This document shows positions 14,201 to 24,277 of a stretch of DNA of 64,000 nucleotides, piece after piece. The stretch comes from Cephalotus follicularis. Its lineage: Eukaryota; Streptophyta; Magnoliopsida; Oxalidales; Cephalotaceae. Both the position numbers and the translations under genes were made by a program. The stretch's first letter is position 1. The number at the start of each line of letters is the position of its first letter. The notes under the pieces were generated by a model. That model was not told where the DNA came from and did not search any database. It worked only from the letters and a program-made list of their open reading frames with translations. The stretch is from assembly GCA_001972305.1 (NCBI GenBank), contig BDDD01000177.1:116799-180798 (forward strand). The letters are read 5' to 3'.

Positions 14201-14881
14201 GTGTTCTTAACAGAAGAAGTGGTTTCGCTCTTGATGCATACTGTGAAAGAAATAGCGTGTAATGGGCTTCCTGGAGAAACATTGGAGAAGTTGAAAGCAA
14301 GCAAAAATGGAATGAGATATGGACAGGTTTCACTCGCTGCAGCAATGACTCGGGTCAAATCTGCAGCTTCACTTGCGGCTTCTATAGTATGGTTATCCGG
14401 AGGCTTAGTTGTGGTTCAGTCATTATTCATAGAAACTTTGCCTTCTTGGTTTATATCAGTTCACAGGTCCGGGCAAGAACAAGGATCAGAAGGGATGATT
14501 GCAATGCTTCGGGGATACGGACTTGCATATTTTGCAGTGCTTTGTGGAGCTTTTGCTTGGGGAGTGGACTCCTCATCATCAGCATCAAAGCGGCGTCCCG
14601 AAGTCATTAGGATCCACATGGAATTTCTTTCGAGTGCACTTGACGAAAAGATATCACTCGGTTGTGACTGGGCAACTTGGCGCGCCTATGTGTCGGGGTT
14701 TGTGAGCTTAATGGTAGGTTGCATGGCAGCATGGGTTCTCGAGGCTGATGTCGATGTGTTGAGGAGACTGAGTAAGGGGCTGAGGCAGTGGAATGAGGAG
14801 GAGCTTGCTCTGGCTTTGCTGGGAGTTGGAGTCAATACAATGGGTGCTGCCGCGGAACTGATAATTGAAAAGGAGTTGTGA
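5190..14881 (+). CDS. MED33: Mediator complex subunit MED33 (REF4/RFR1 type)
   Basis: This encodes a large plant-specific Mediator tail subunit. In Arabidopsis the MED33A/B (RFR1/REF4) pair restrains phenylpropanoid gene expression in the nucleus. Exons read from splice sites and reading phase are 5190-5476, 6488-6598, 7726-8073, 8416-8735, 8854-8945, 9325-9685, 10423-10633, 11327-11441, 11679-11840, 12108-12756, 13038-13244 and 13767-14881. They sum to 3,978 nt (1,325 aa), close to the family length of about 1,300. The start is the first ATG of the leader. Recognisable blocks are the N-terminal WESVIEQTK...DPLLWALQLS, the central KISAATILCGASL.RGWNIQ (about residue 600), WDILEAVPYV, and the C-terminal AKRWFDFLVFSASRTVFLHN and GVGALLGHGFGSH. 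No enzymatic domain is expected. Introns keep phase throughout and no break was seen. I cannot separate the A and B paralogues by reading. Confidence 0.93.
7321..7480. repeat. Exact-period 80-bp tandem duplication in MED33 intron 2
   Basis: 7,321-7,400 and 7,401-7,480 are two head-to-tail 80-bp copies (each begins TTAGATAACTGATGTGGAAT). By eye they differ at only three positions. They lie in intron 2, about 245 bp before exon 3, so the protein is not affected. Confidence 0.95.
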
Positions 14882-15955
14882 GTTGACTGCCATTTTTTCT
14901 CCCTTTTATCTGTATATTTCTTATAGGATTTGAATGTTACTTTGTACTATATTTCTTTGTGGTCTAGTGGAGTAACTAACTTGTTTTTGTAGTGGAAGTC
15001 CTCAAAGGAAAATTTTAAGTTTTAGTGGGGTGTCTTCGTATAGAAAGGCTGAGTGACCCCACTAAAAATCTCCCATCTTTTGCTATATGATAATTTAGTT
15101 GTGGCCCATGAAAGTTTGAAACTTATTCAAGGAGAGGCCTAGCTTTTAAAATGCATGTGAAGACTGATTCAACCACGTTTATGCTTTTGGCAAGCTCATA
15201 GCTTGCTAGCAAAGTTGAGGTCACGGAACCAAACCATGAGCATGGGAGATCCAATACGATATGTAAGAGGCCTGTCTATACCCTATCTTTAAGAATTGCA
15301 ACTCCAAATTCAAGGGGTTATTTGCTCGAAAGCACAGGACGTAGTAGAATAAGGGTTGTTCATTTGGTATACAACTAAGTAAACGAGGTAAATGAAATTA
15401 TAGGACAAGTGAGATTTATAGTGTTACTTGATTTGTAACAACCATTTTATCTATCATAATCTTATTTTGTAAAATATAATTTTTAATATCTATTTTGTTA
15501 CTTTGTCTGCTATTTGATATTCTGGATAGGTCAGGTATCATTCAACAGGTTAAATATTAAAAACTTGTTAAATTACAAAATGTTATACTAAACGAATCTG
15601 TATAAGGATCATCTTTAGCAATGCAATAAAAAACAAATTTTTGACAATAAAAAAATAAAATTTCTTAATATTGAGAAATTAGAGTTAGTATAAATAGGTA
15701 TTGAAAGGTATATTAGACTTTTCTCAAAGTGAAGTCAAATCCCATCACTTATTCTTACTAGCATCTAAAAACAAGTGAAAACTCATTTGAGCTTCTTACA
15801 CAAGTCACTTGACAATAAGTGACCATTATCTGTTTTTTTGAACAAGAAATTGACCATTATCACGATAAAAAATTGGGTGCCTGAAAAAAGCAATTAGAAT
15901 AAAATCCTCAACTTGATCAAAGCTTGGAAATTCCTAACAAAATCACATAACCATG
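14882..15955. other. MED33 3' region and convergent intergenic spacer
   Basis: This is the tail-to-tail spacer between MED33 (+) and the PPR gene (-). The first 200-400 bp probably hold the MED33 3'UTR, including the hairpin annotated separately. No further ORF, RNA gene or clear repeat was seen. The rest is ordinary AT-rich sequence. Confidence 0.6.
15020..15067 (+). other. 12-bp perfect hairpin in the probable MED33 3'UTR
   Basis: TTTTAGTGGGGT (15,020-15,031) is exactly complementary to ACCCCACTAAAA (15,056-15,067) around a 24-nt loop. The stem lies about 140 bp after the MED33 stop codon. It could be an RNA structure in the 3'UTR or the remnant of a small inverted-repeat insertion. Confidence 0.6.
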
Positions 15956-18121
15956 TTACACAACACCACTGCACCCAGGCGATCTCCTCATTCTATAACT
16001 TTGCATCTCTTTCCTAACTGAGAATGCATCCTCCCACCTGCCTGCATCTGCATACAGGTTTGATAAAAGAACTCTACTACCCCCATGAGATGGTTCCAGC
16101 ATTGCTAAGTACTCAGCCGCTCTTTCACCAATTTCCACCTTCCCATGCGTCCTGGATGCCGCCAATAACGTGCCCCATATTATGGCATCTGCTTTCATTG
16201 GCATGCTCCTTATAAGCTCCTCTGCTTCTTCCAGTCGGCCAGCTCTGCCCAAGAGATCAACCATGCAACCATAATGCTTGATATCAGGATCTATACTATA
16301 CACACACTTCATACTATTAAAATATCTCTCACCTAGATCCACCAACCCAGCATGGCAACATGCACTCAGGACTCCGATGAATGTGATTGAATTAAGTTTA
16401 ATAAGACGCTTTTGCAGGTCAGAATACATCCTAAGAGACAAATTTGCATGTCCATGCACAGCCAACCCACATATGATTGCATTCCATGGAGACACAGTGG
16501 AGGACTTGTCTCGGATCTGATAGAATACTTTTAAGGCACAGTTGATGCTGCCACATTTGGCATACATATCGATAATTGCTGCACTTAAATTGTCATTAAG
16601 AGGTATTGAGTTTTTACTTACATATTCATGGGCCCATCGTCCTTCTTTCAGTGTGCCCAAAGAGGCTATAGCTGAGAAAACACTCACCATAGTGATTTGA
16701 TTTGGTTGGATCCCACTAGCTATCATTTCATGAAAGAGTTCTAAAGCAATGTCAGGCTGCTCGCTTTGCGTATACCCAGCAATCATAGCGCTCCATGAAA
16801 AAACATCTCTTCCAGGCATCTTGTTGAACATTTGCCCGGCCAGTTCTATCATTCCATTTCTTATATAACCTGCAATGAGGGCATTCCATGAAGCAAGATG
16901 GTCCTTGATGCCCACTTCAAATTGCAGACAAGCAAGGTCAATTTTGCCACAAGCTGCATAAAAATGGATAATGGTAGACTGTATAAAATCACAACAGTCA
17001 AAACCAGACTTCACAATCACACTGTGTAATTGCTGACCCTCCCAAAAAGCCAATGATCGCCCACATGCTGAAACTAAATCCACGACCATAACCTCAGTTG
17101 GTCCAACCCCATCACGTATCATTGCACCATATGTCATCAGAGCTTCACTCAAACATTCCACCTTCACATACCCATCTAATAATGTACCCCACGAAACCAC
17201 ATCTTTCTCCGGTATCCATTCAAATAACTCTCTTGCCAACTTGACAAGCCCTGCCTTTGCATACCCATTTAACATCACATTCCATGACACAGTATTCCTT
17301 TCAGGCATCTCATCAAACAAACTCCGCGCCTCCTCTAAACTCGAAAAAATACAGTACATTTGCAACAAATTCGTAGAAACGATAACCCACCCATTGAAGT
17401 TCATCTGAATCGCCAATCCGTGCAACGTTCTACAATCCCAAATTCCACCTAAGCGCGTGCACGCTGACATCACACTCGCTAATGTCACCTCATTTGGAAC
17501 CACACCCACATTTCTCATATCCTTATAAACCTCAATGGCCTCAAACCAAAACTCATTTTGAGCAAAACCCATAATCATTGTAGTATAAGAAACACACCCT
17601 TTATCAGGCATTATCTCAAACAACTTGTGTGCATCATTCAGCCTACCAGATTTCACATACCCCGCAATCATAATGTTACAAGAGACGGGATCCAACCTAG
17701 AACATGAATAAAATAAAGATTCAGCAATGCTCATGAGCCCACATTTAGCGTACATGTTAATCAAACTGTTTTGTATAAAAGTGTTTGATTTGAGGCCGGA
17801 TATGAAGACAAGAGAGTGGAGTTGTTGGCCTTGAGGGATGAACAAATGGGTTGCGCAGGATTTGAGAGCCGACACCATAGCGAGCTCGTAATCTCGATTT
17901 TTTTGATCTTCTGGTTTGGCATTGTAAAGTGACTGGAGATGGTCTAAAGCGTTTTGGTGAAGAGGAATACAAGTTTTGGCGGTTATTGTGGAGACCCATT
18001 TGAGGGTTAAACTTGTTGGTGAGATTAGTAAGCGAAGAAGTGATTTGGGTTTGTGAGAGAGGATCATGAGATGAGACCATGAGAACCTGCTTGAGGGATT
18101 TTCAGTTTTGGAGGGAAACAA
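15956..18121 (-). CDS. MEF18: PPR protein, E class, MEF18-like, mitochondrial
   Basis: A 721-residue protein is encoded by one exon, as is usual for plant PLS-class PPR genes. The first 50 residues are rich in Ser, Thr, Arg and Lys with few acids, fitting a mitochondrial presequence. From about residue 75 to 640 there are repeated units of 31-36 residues with PPR signatures such as NSLINMYAKCG, VSWNVMLNGYAKAGL, VSWGTLLDGYVK, FSWSAMIAGYTQ and AAIIDMYAKCGSI. The C-terminal E region (WGTLLAASRTHG...LSNLYADAGRWEDA) ends at RRSPGCSGVV. There is no DYW deaminase domain, so editing would need a deaminase supplied in trans. Arabidopsis At5g19020 (MEF18) is a family match by overall layout and by its neighbour, the L34e-like gene. 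The exact orthologue and RNA targets are inferred, not shown. The reading frame is unbroken. Confidence 0.88.
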   Translation of the reverse strand: MFPSKTENPSSRFSWSHLMILSHKPKSLLRLLISPTSLTLKWVSTITAKTCIPLHQNALDHLQSLYNAKPEDQKNRDYELAMVSALKSCATHLFIPQGQQLHSLVFISGLKSNTFIQNSLINMYAKCGLMSIAESLFYSCSRLDPVSCNIMIAGYVKSGRLNDAHKLFEIMPDKGCVSYTTMIMGFAQNEFWFEAIEVYKDMRNVGVVPNEVTLASVMSACTRLGGIWDCRTLHGLAIQMNFNGWVIVSTNLLQMYCIFSSLEEARSLFDEMPERNTVSWNVMLNGYAKAGLVKLARELFEWIPEKDVVSWGTLLDGYVKVECLSEALMTYGAMIRDGVGPTEVMVVDLVSACGRSLAFWEGQQLHSVIVKSGFDCCDFIQSTIIHFYAACGKIDLACLQFEVGIKDHLASWNALIAGYIRNGMIELAGQMFNKMPGRDVFSWSAMIAGYTQSEQPDIALELFHEMIASGIQPNQITMVSVFSAIASLGTLKEGRWAHEYVSKNSIPLNDNLSAAIIDMYAKCGSINCALKVFYQIRDKSSTVSPWNAIICGLAVHGHANLSLRMYSDLQKRLIKLNSITFIGVLSACCHAGLVDLGERYFNSMKCVYSIDPDIKHYGCMVDLLGRAGRLEEAEELIRSMPMKADAIIWGTLLAASRTHGKVEIGERAAEYLAMLEPSHGGSRVLLSNLYADAGRWEDAFSVRKEMQSYRMRRSPGCSGVV

Positions 18122-19168
18122 TAGATTTAATATTAGTCTCTGTTGCTATGATTAATCCAGGTTCAAAATTTGTAGTTTGTGTATTTGTGAGAGCATTATA
18201 AAATGAAGAAAGCTGAATTAACAGAGATGATACTTGTTTATGAATTAAGGAGTATCATTCGAGAATATAAAAAAATTTGAAATATCTAGCACTACTCTTA
18301 CAGAATTAGTGTTTGTTAAATAAAACTTAATTGTATAAAAATATATAATATTATTAAAAACTAACAATCCCATCTAAATCTGACTTGAATTCGTCAAATT
18401 ATAAATTCATATTTTATATATTTAAAAAATCCAAGAATCTAATTTATTGAATCCGTAAAGCATTCGGATCAGTTTCGGATTATGAAAAATCATAATTCGA
18501 CCAACCTGATGTGAAAAATTAAGTATATAAAAAAAATATATCCAGGATGCATAATTTAGAAAGTTAATAGAAAAATTTGGAAATAATTCAATTATACATA
18601 GGCTTCAATAAAAAGGATTAGAATACTATAATACCAAACAACTAAATATAGTGAAGTAGATTGTAAAATAGATACGATTTTTGTCACTCAATCAATCTAA
18701 CAGAACGACTCGATACTAATTAATTTTTTGTAATTCTTGGGACATATGATTGTGGATTTTTTTTTCTTTTGTTTTTGGTTTTATGCTTACTGAAAAAATC
18801 ACAGTGTTAAGCTCAAATTATAGATAAGCTAACTTCAAAAAAAAAAATGTTCAAACATGTTTCTTAATAAAATTAGTCTAAAAATACATATAAATTTATG
18901 TGAACCACAATGATCGTGATGATACTCGCTTCCAAACTCCCAATGATCCTACATAAGATCATGACACTTTTAAGATCATAGGACTGTAAGATCTGGATCG
19001 AAATCCTGTGACCATTAATGTAACATGTTTTATCTTCCCAATATATGAGTGATTAAAACTTTCCACCAATTAGATAGGACCCAAACTAGTTGGGATTTTT
19101 TTTTTTTTTAAAGGATGATTATGTTGATAAATTAGTTTTTTACGTTAATCAACCATTAATTTTTATGT
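18122..19168. other. AT-rich intergenic DNA
   Basis: This holds the PPR gene promoter side and then low-complexity AT-rich sequence. No ORF of note is present. 18,360-18,510 weakly resembles 60-200. Nothing else was recognised. Confidence 0.6.
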
Positions 19169-19177
19169 TAAATGTTA

Positions 19178-19455
19178 TGGTAAAATACAAAAAATCCCCT
19201 AAGATTGGACTCATTAACACTTTACCCTTGTATTTTTAAATATTACAACCCCGTCACGTTTGAGTCCCTTTAACCATTAGCCCATCAGGTTTGAGTCCGT
19301 TAACGATTAACCCCCCAGGTTTGAGTCTATTTAATCATTAATCCATTGTGTTATAAACATAAATTTTAAGTAAATGAGGTATATGTAATATTTGAAAACA
19401 GGGGCGACAAAGTGTTAACGAGTCCAAATCTCATGAGATTTTTTGTATTTTACCC
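19178..19455. mobile_element. Mutator-type MITE with 9-10 bp target duplication
   Basis: A non-coding element of 278 bp has long terminal inverted repeats of about 70 bp. The left end begins GGTAAAATACAAAAAATC and continues with GGACTCATTAACACTTT...AAATATTACA. The right end read in reverse begins GGGTAAAATACAAAAAATC and continues GGACTCGTTAACACTTTG...AAATATTACA. TAAATGTTA (extending to TAAATGTTAT) lies on both sides at 19,169-19,178 and 19,456-19,465, the 9-10 bp duplication typical of Mutator-like elements. The centre holds three direct repeats of about 31 bp beginning GTTTGAGTC. Confidence 0.88.
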
Positions 19456-19564
19456 TAAATGTTATTAATATCATTGAGCTACCTCACCAAATAAATCATA
19501 ATTACTAAAATTACCCATTACCTAGAATATATAAAACAACCAAAAGGCAAACACTACAAAACAG

Positions 19565-19566
19565 AG

Positions 19567-19594
<28 letters not shown>
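19565..19594. repeat. (AAT)n microsatellite
   Basis: A run of about nine ATA/AAT triplets, just to the right of the Mutator-type MITE. Confidence 0.9.
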
Positions 19595-19599
<5 letters not shown>

Positions 19600-21020
19600 C
19601 CTAGCCATCCCCTACAGTTAAGACGCCACTCACACACCTACAAACCAAGCCACATCTCTGTCGCCTCCATCTAGACCTGACCTATACCATTACATAACCT
19701 CAACTCGCACACCACAAAACTCGGCATCCCCTCATACTCACCAACGTAGCCCTCACATCACCACACCCTCGTCTCATGACACTTTTCACTGACTCAGTCA
19801 CACACCTTCAAAGCGTCATACAATTCAAAGTGTGCAAATTACATACCGTGAATTTTTTTTACCATATACTGGTGTAATTGGACCTAATCTTGTAAACCCT
19901 AAAACCAAGTGGGAGCTTCGTAACTATTCACTGACCCAGACACAAACGCGAACACATACCACAGTTCCACACCAATGCCGCCTCATGCTAACAATAATCG
20001 AGCACAGCCACCAAAACCCACATAAAAATCAAAGCCCTCCACTCCACACCAAAAACCCACAACCCTTACAACTAAAACTTCACTTCCGCATCCATTGCCA
20101 CCACAACCGACCCCAAGCCATTGCTGTCACAACACCCATCAAACACTACAACCACACTAAAACGAATAGAGCTCGAAAGTCAAAACTAGAGAGAGAAGCA
20201 TAGGAGATCTATCCTCAACATCAAGTGCTTCCCATTTCAGACAAGAGAAACATACTCATCACCAACGCTTTGCCTCATGTCACCGTTGTCAGGAGTCCAT
20301 CTCACCGTCGAAAAAGTATTTGAATTGATGACGGCGTGTAGCCTCCTCCTCACTGATGACAAGTCGTGACAAGCAGACGTTAGTGTGGTGATCGGTGGTG
20401 GCTGGTGCGAGTGGTGAGCAACGAGGTATATGTGTTTTGCAAGGTGTGGGGTTGCGCGATCAATTTGATCGTTGATGCTTGTGGGTGTGGGTTCGGTAGT
20501 TTGGTGATTGGGTTGTGGCGAGGAGATGGTTGGAGGTTGTTGGGATTTTGGTTCGTGAATCGTGAGAGGGAGATAAAGGTGTGGGTTGTGTGTTGGTCTG
20601 GAGTTGTGCATTGTGGGTTTGTGGTTGTGGCGAGATTGGTTTGTTGGTGTTGGAAGTTGCTGACTGGAGGCTGTGATGTGGTGAAGAAGCTAGCGTGGGT
20701 TTGCTGGCTGGGTAGCTGGAATCGCTGGCTATGATGAGGACGATGGAGTTGTTGACTGTTGTGGGCTACGATGTGATGGAAGTTTAGTGGTGTTGACAGT
20801 GGTTGGTGGCTAGAGACCCAAATCAGTGTGATGAATCATGTGAGAAGCCCCCTGGTTAGTGTGAAGAAAAGAGATGGAAATTTCTTGCGGTGTGTGAGTT
20901 GCTGGGTGAAAGAGAGAGACGGCGAAGGAGATAGTGAAACAAATTTGTGAAGAAAAAAGTTGGTTCAAGATTACATTTATCGTAATAGAAGGACTAAAAC
21001 GTCCGGAGACTTTTTTTGAA
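19600..21020. other. Strand-asymmetric CA-rich then GT-rich block, no supported gene
   Basis: From about 19,610 to 20,250 the plus strand is rich in C and A (CACA, CCA, ACC motifs). From about 20,360 to 20,900 it is rich in G and T (GTGG, TTGTGG motifs). Long ORFs in both halves have strongly biased residues (His/Pro/Thr in one, Trp/Gly/Val in the other) and look like artefacts of composition. The block ends near 21,030 with sequence that, reversed, reads GAGCAAAATTCAAAAAAAGT, a style similar to the Mutator-type termini seen elsewhere here. It may be a degraded transposon with foldback symmetry, but I could not fix matching ends. Confidence 0.4.
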
Positions 21021-21029
21021 TTTTGCTCA

Positions 21030-23653
21030 TATTAAACACGACACCAAGGTTGAGTGGAAGCATAATGAAATTTGCTTAGCCTTAACATTTAAATAGATAG
21101 GATTATCATTACCTAACAACATCCAAACAAGAACTAGAAGTAACCGAGGACAAATACAGGTAGACCTAACAAATAGGAAACTATTAAAATCCCTGCTTCT
21201 CAAATATTTATGCCCTTTCAAGAGGAAGGTGCACACTATACAAAAGTGCCAGAAATCCCTTTATCTTGATTGTTTGAACTCATTGGAACACTTAAAGAAA
21301 ATAAAAAAACAACTGAATACAGATGCTTTAGGTTAGTGAAATAATATTCAATTCACATTTCCTCTATTTATTCGCAATATATTTGGTATATTCTTCCATA
21401 AATGAGAGTGATGTCCAATGCAATGTGGATAAAGGAAAGATAGTAAAAGGAAAGATGATTTCAGACATTTAGAGGAGATGAATGGCTGAGTCTTCCAGAT
21501 AGAAGAATATCAAAGATCTCAAAGGTTAATAAAATGTAAAAAAGTAGGCTAAAATTTGAGAATCCCACGACAAAAGCATCACAATCAATCAGCGATGATC
21601 TCCCCCATTTACACCTACATTTGCTAGAGCCCTGCAAGAACCAGCAAACCCATATATTATAATCGCACTAACATATTGCAGTATCTGATTTATCAGTTTA
21701 GTCTTGAGAACTAACAACACATTATCACACAACAACAAAACATTGTTTGCAGGGTGCCATTGGACATATTCTAAATTGAATCATTGAAACCACAAAGAAG
21801 GAACCAAATCTAATGTCCTGCAACAAATACAATCCTGTCCTTGTATCTTCATAGATGATCAATACCATGTTCCAAGGCTCAACATAATAAAATCCAATTT
21901 AAAAATAATTCCTGGCCTCACCACGTTATAGATAAAAACCCTTGATTTTCTATTAAATTTCTATTTGGCATTTGCGGAATGGAGTGTGGGGCAAGGATAC
22001 ATGTTCTATATGCAATCTCTGCCCTTAATCTATCTTGTCGGTATTTCTATTTTCAAACCTCTGACCAGGACAATTAATGGATTCGACATAAAAAAGTTAC
22101 CAGACGCACAGCTCTATAGAACAATGTAAATCTTAGACAAGTAAAAGTTAAGAAGATATCATGTCTAAAGAACTTACTAAGAGAAAGTACAAAAATAAGA
22201 AAACTTATAGTGGATCAATTAAAAGACAAGCTAAAGGCAATTGAATGTAATAAGAATAAATATAACCCATTGGAGACATAAACAATTTAAAATAGTGAAG
22301 CAAACCCAGTCATCAAGATCATGGTGGATTTCTGTTCATAGAAACCCCAATAAAAGTATCATGGACGAATTTATTTCTAGTTTCAACAGCTACGACACAC
22401 TTCTAAAGTTTCAATGTGTTTATAAACTTATACACAGATCTCACTCTAGGCATTACAATAACTACAAATGGGAAATAAACATTGTGAGCAGTTCCTAAGG
22501 GTATGTAACATGGGCTAAAGAAGACCCATTCTTACACTCACTGCTCACTCGATTGAAAACCTAGCACAAAAACTTTATGTTAAGAAACGAGTAAACAAAC
22601 AACAAATGTGACAGTAACATCAGAAACTGCCCAGTCATAGGAATTCTAAAGAAAATGATAACTGACAGATCAACAACTTGGCACTCAAAAAACAAGCACA
22701 ACAAAAGACCAAAGGATAATTTGTGTTTCATTAGGCAGATAATCACACCATAAACATATCCTAACCCTGCCCGATTTCATAAAAAAATTGACAGCGTGAT
22801 TGTGGCTTGTGCAAAGCCCCACCATTATTGAGGTTCCCATTAGGAACTCAACTACCATTAGGGATTTTAAAAGATTGTTGCAAGATGAGTTTACAATTGA
22901 TAATCACTAAATAGACATCATCAGCCGTATCAACTTTCACTATAAATATATACATCATAATCTAAGATAAGAAATAAGGAGTAGAAGAATAGAAACTCCA
23001 TTTTGCATGACCCTAAGAATTTTCTTTCATAGTTTGTTCAACACACAAGCAGTCACCTACTGTTATAATCTGGCCCCATCGGCATCACCACTCACAAACT
23101 TAAACGTATTTTTTCCTTTGAACTGATCAACCAAATGAAATGCTTATAAACCATTCACACCCTCAAATCAGGACTAGTATTCAGTTTTTTAAAATAAGGA
23201 CTAACACTTGAGTACATTGATCATTCTCAACATCATTCATCAGCCAAAAAAAAAAAAATTCTTCACCGAGTAAGCAACACCTATTTGACTCAGATTTCAT
23301 CTTTTATCACCACTACTTTGCTAGCTCTTTCTCATCACCTAAATCAACTACAACCTTAACAAAATCGTACTGAAGAAAAAAGGTACCTATACCCTGAATC
23401 CAATTCTTACATTGCACTCAGTTTTGCACAAAATCAAACCTTAAATCAAACTTAATATGAATAACCAAAAAACAACAACAAAACAATAAAATCCAAATAA
23501 AGAAATATAAACTAAAACCCCTCATACGCAAAAATATCAACAAACAATTCAAATTATATAGAACCCAGACACCTAAACCCCCCCTAAAATTAATTGACAC
23601 ATATCAACAAACACTCTAACCTCAGAATTTCAAAAAAAAAATCAACAAATCCC
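21030..23653. other. Intergenic DNA downstream of the L34e-like gene
   Basis: Only short, unrelated ORFs of fewer than 90 codons are found on either strand. The part nearest 23,650 is probably the 3'UTR of the minus-strand gene. No tRNA, known non-coding RNA or clear repeat was recognised. Confidence 0.55.
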
Positions 23654-24277
23654 TTACTTTTTGTGGCGTCGACCACGCTTAGAACCCCAACCTTCAAGCT
23701 TAGCGACGGGACAACCACAGCTAGCCCTGAAGAACAAGACGGCGCGTCCATTGGGAGGGGCCATCTTCCTGAGCTCGGCCCTCAAGCACTCGTAATCAGG
23801 ATTCCCTTCGCTCCCTCCTTTCCAAGGCAAGCGATCGATCTCTTTGCTTGCGGTTTTGACGCAGTCCTCGGTCTGCAGCTGCAAATCGAACTCCAAGGCC
23901 TTTTTGAGGCCCTTGCATCCGGATTTGTGGCACTTGCGGGATCTGATGCCGCAGAAGAGGGAGAGGAAGGCGACAACGAAGGAGAGGAGGAAGCCGAGGA
24001 CGTAGGGGAGGGAGAGGGGGGTGATGGAGGTGGTGGAGAGGAGGAGGGAGAGGGAGTGGAAGATGTAGGAGAAGTAGGAGGTGAGGAGGAAGGAGCCGGA
24101 GAAGAGGACGAGGAGGAGGATGAGGAGGTCGAGTGTGGCGGAGGGAGAGTGCTTGCAGAGGAGGGGGGTGGTGGTGGTGGTGGTGGTTGGGTGGTTGTTG
24201 GTGAGGAGTTTTGTGGCGGTGGAAGGGGGCATTCTGATGGTGGTGGTGGTGATGGATGAGAGGAGAAGATTTCGCAT
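23654..24277 (-). CDS. Small membrane protein with L34e-like C-terminus
   Basis: An intronless gene of 207 residues belongs to the plant group loosely named 'ribosomal protein L34e superfamily'. These are probably not ribosomal proteins. The N-terminus (residues 1-50) is Thr/Pro-rich. Two hydrophobic segments follow (about 52-85, LDLLILLLVLFSGSFLL..., and about 92-115, PYVLGFLLSFVVAFLSLFCG). The C-terminal cytosolic part has SRKCHKSGCKGLKKALEFD, DCVK, PDYECLRAELRKMAPPNGRA and FFRASCGCPVAKLEGWG and ends in a basic KRGRRHKK. I chose the ATG of MRNLLLSS because an in-frame upstream extension (to 24,424) is not hydrophobic or conserved-looking. The strongly biased codons also create a long acidic antisense ORF, which is a shadow. 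Function is unknown. Confidence 0.82.
   Translation of the reverse strand: MRNLLLSSITTTTIRMPPSTATKLLTNNHPTTTTTTTPLLCKHSPSATLDLLILLLVLFSGSFLLTSYFSYIFHSLSLLLSTTSITPLSLPYVLGFLLSFVVAFLSLFCGIRSRKCHKSGCKGLKKALEFDLQLQTEDCVKTASKEIDRLPWKGGSEGNPDYECLRAELRKMAPPNGRAVLFFRASCGCPVAKLEGWGSKRGRRHKK

Noticed and set aside
19832-20734. ORFs of 107-124 codons in the low-complexity block
   Set aside because: Residue use follows the CA-rich or GT-rich base composition (His/Thr/Pro, or Trp/Gly/Val). No domain, splice or conserved motif supports them.
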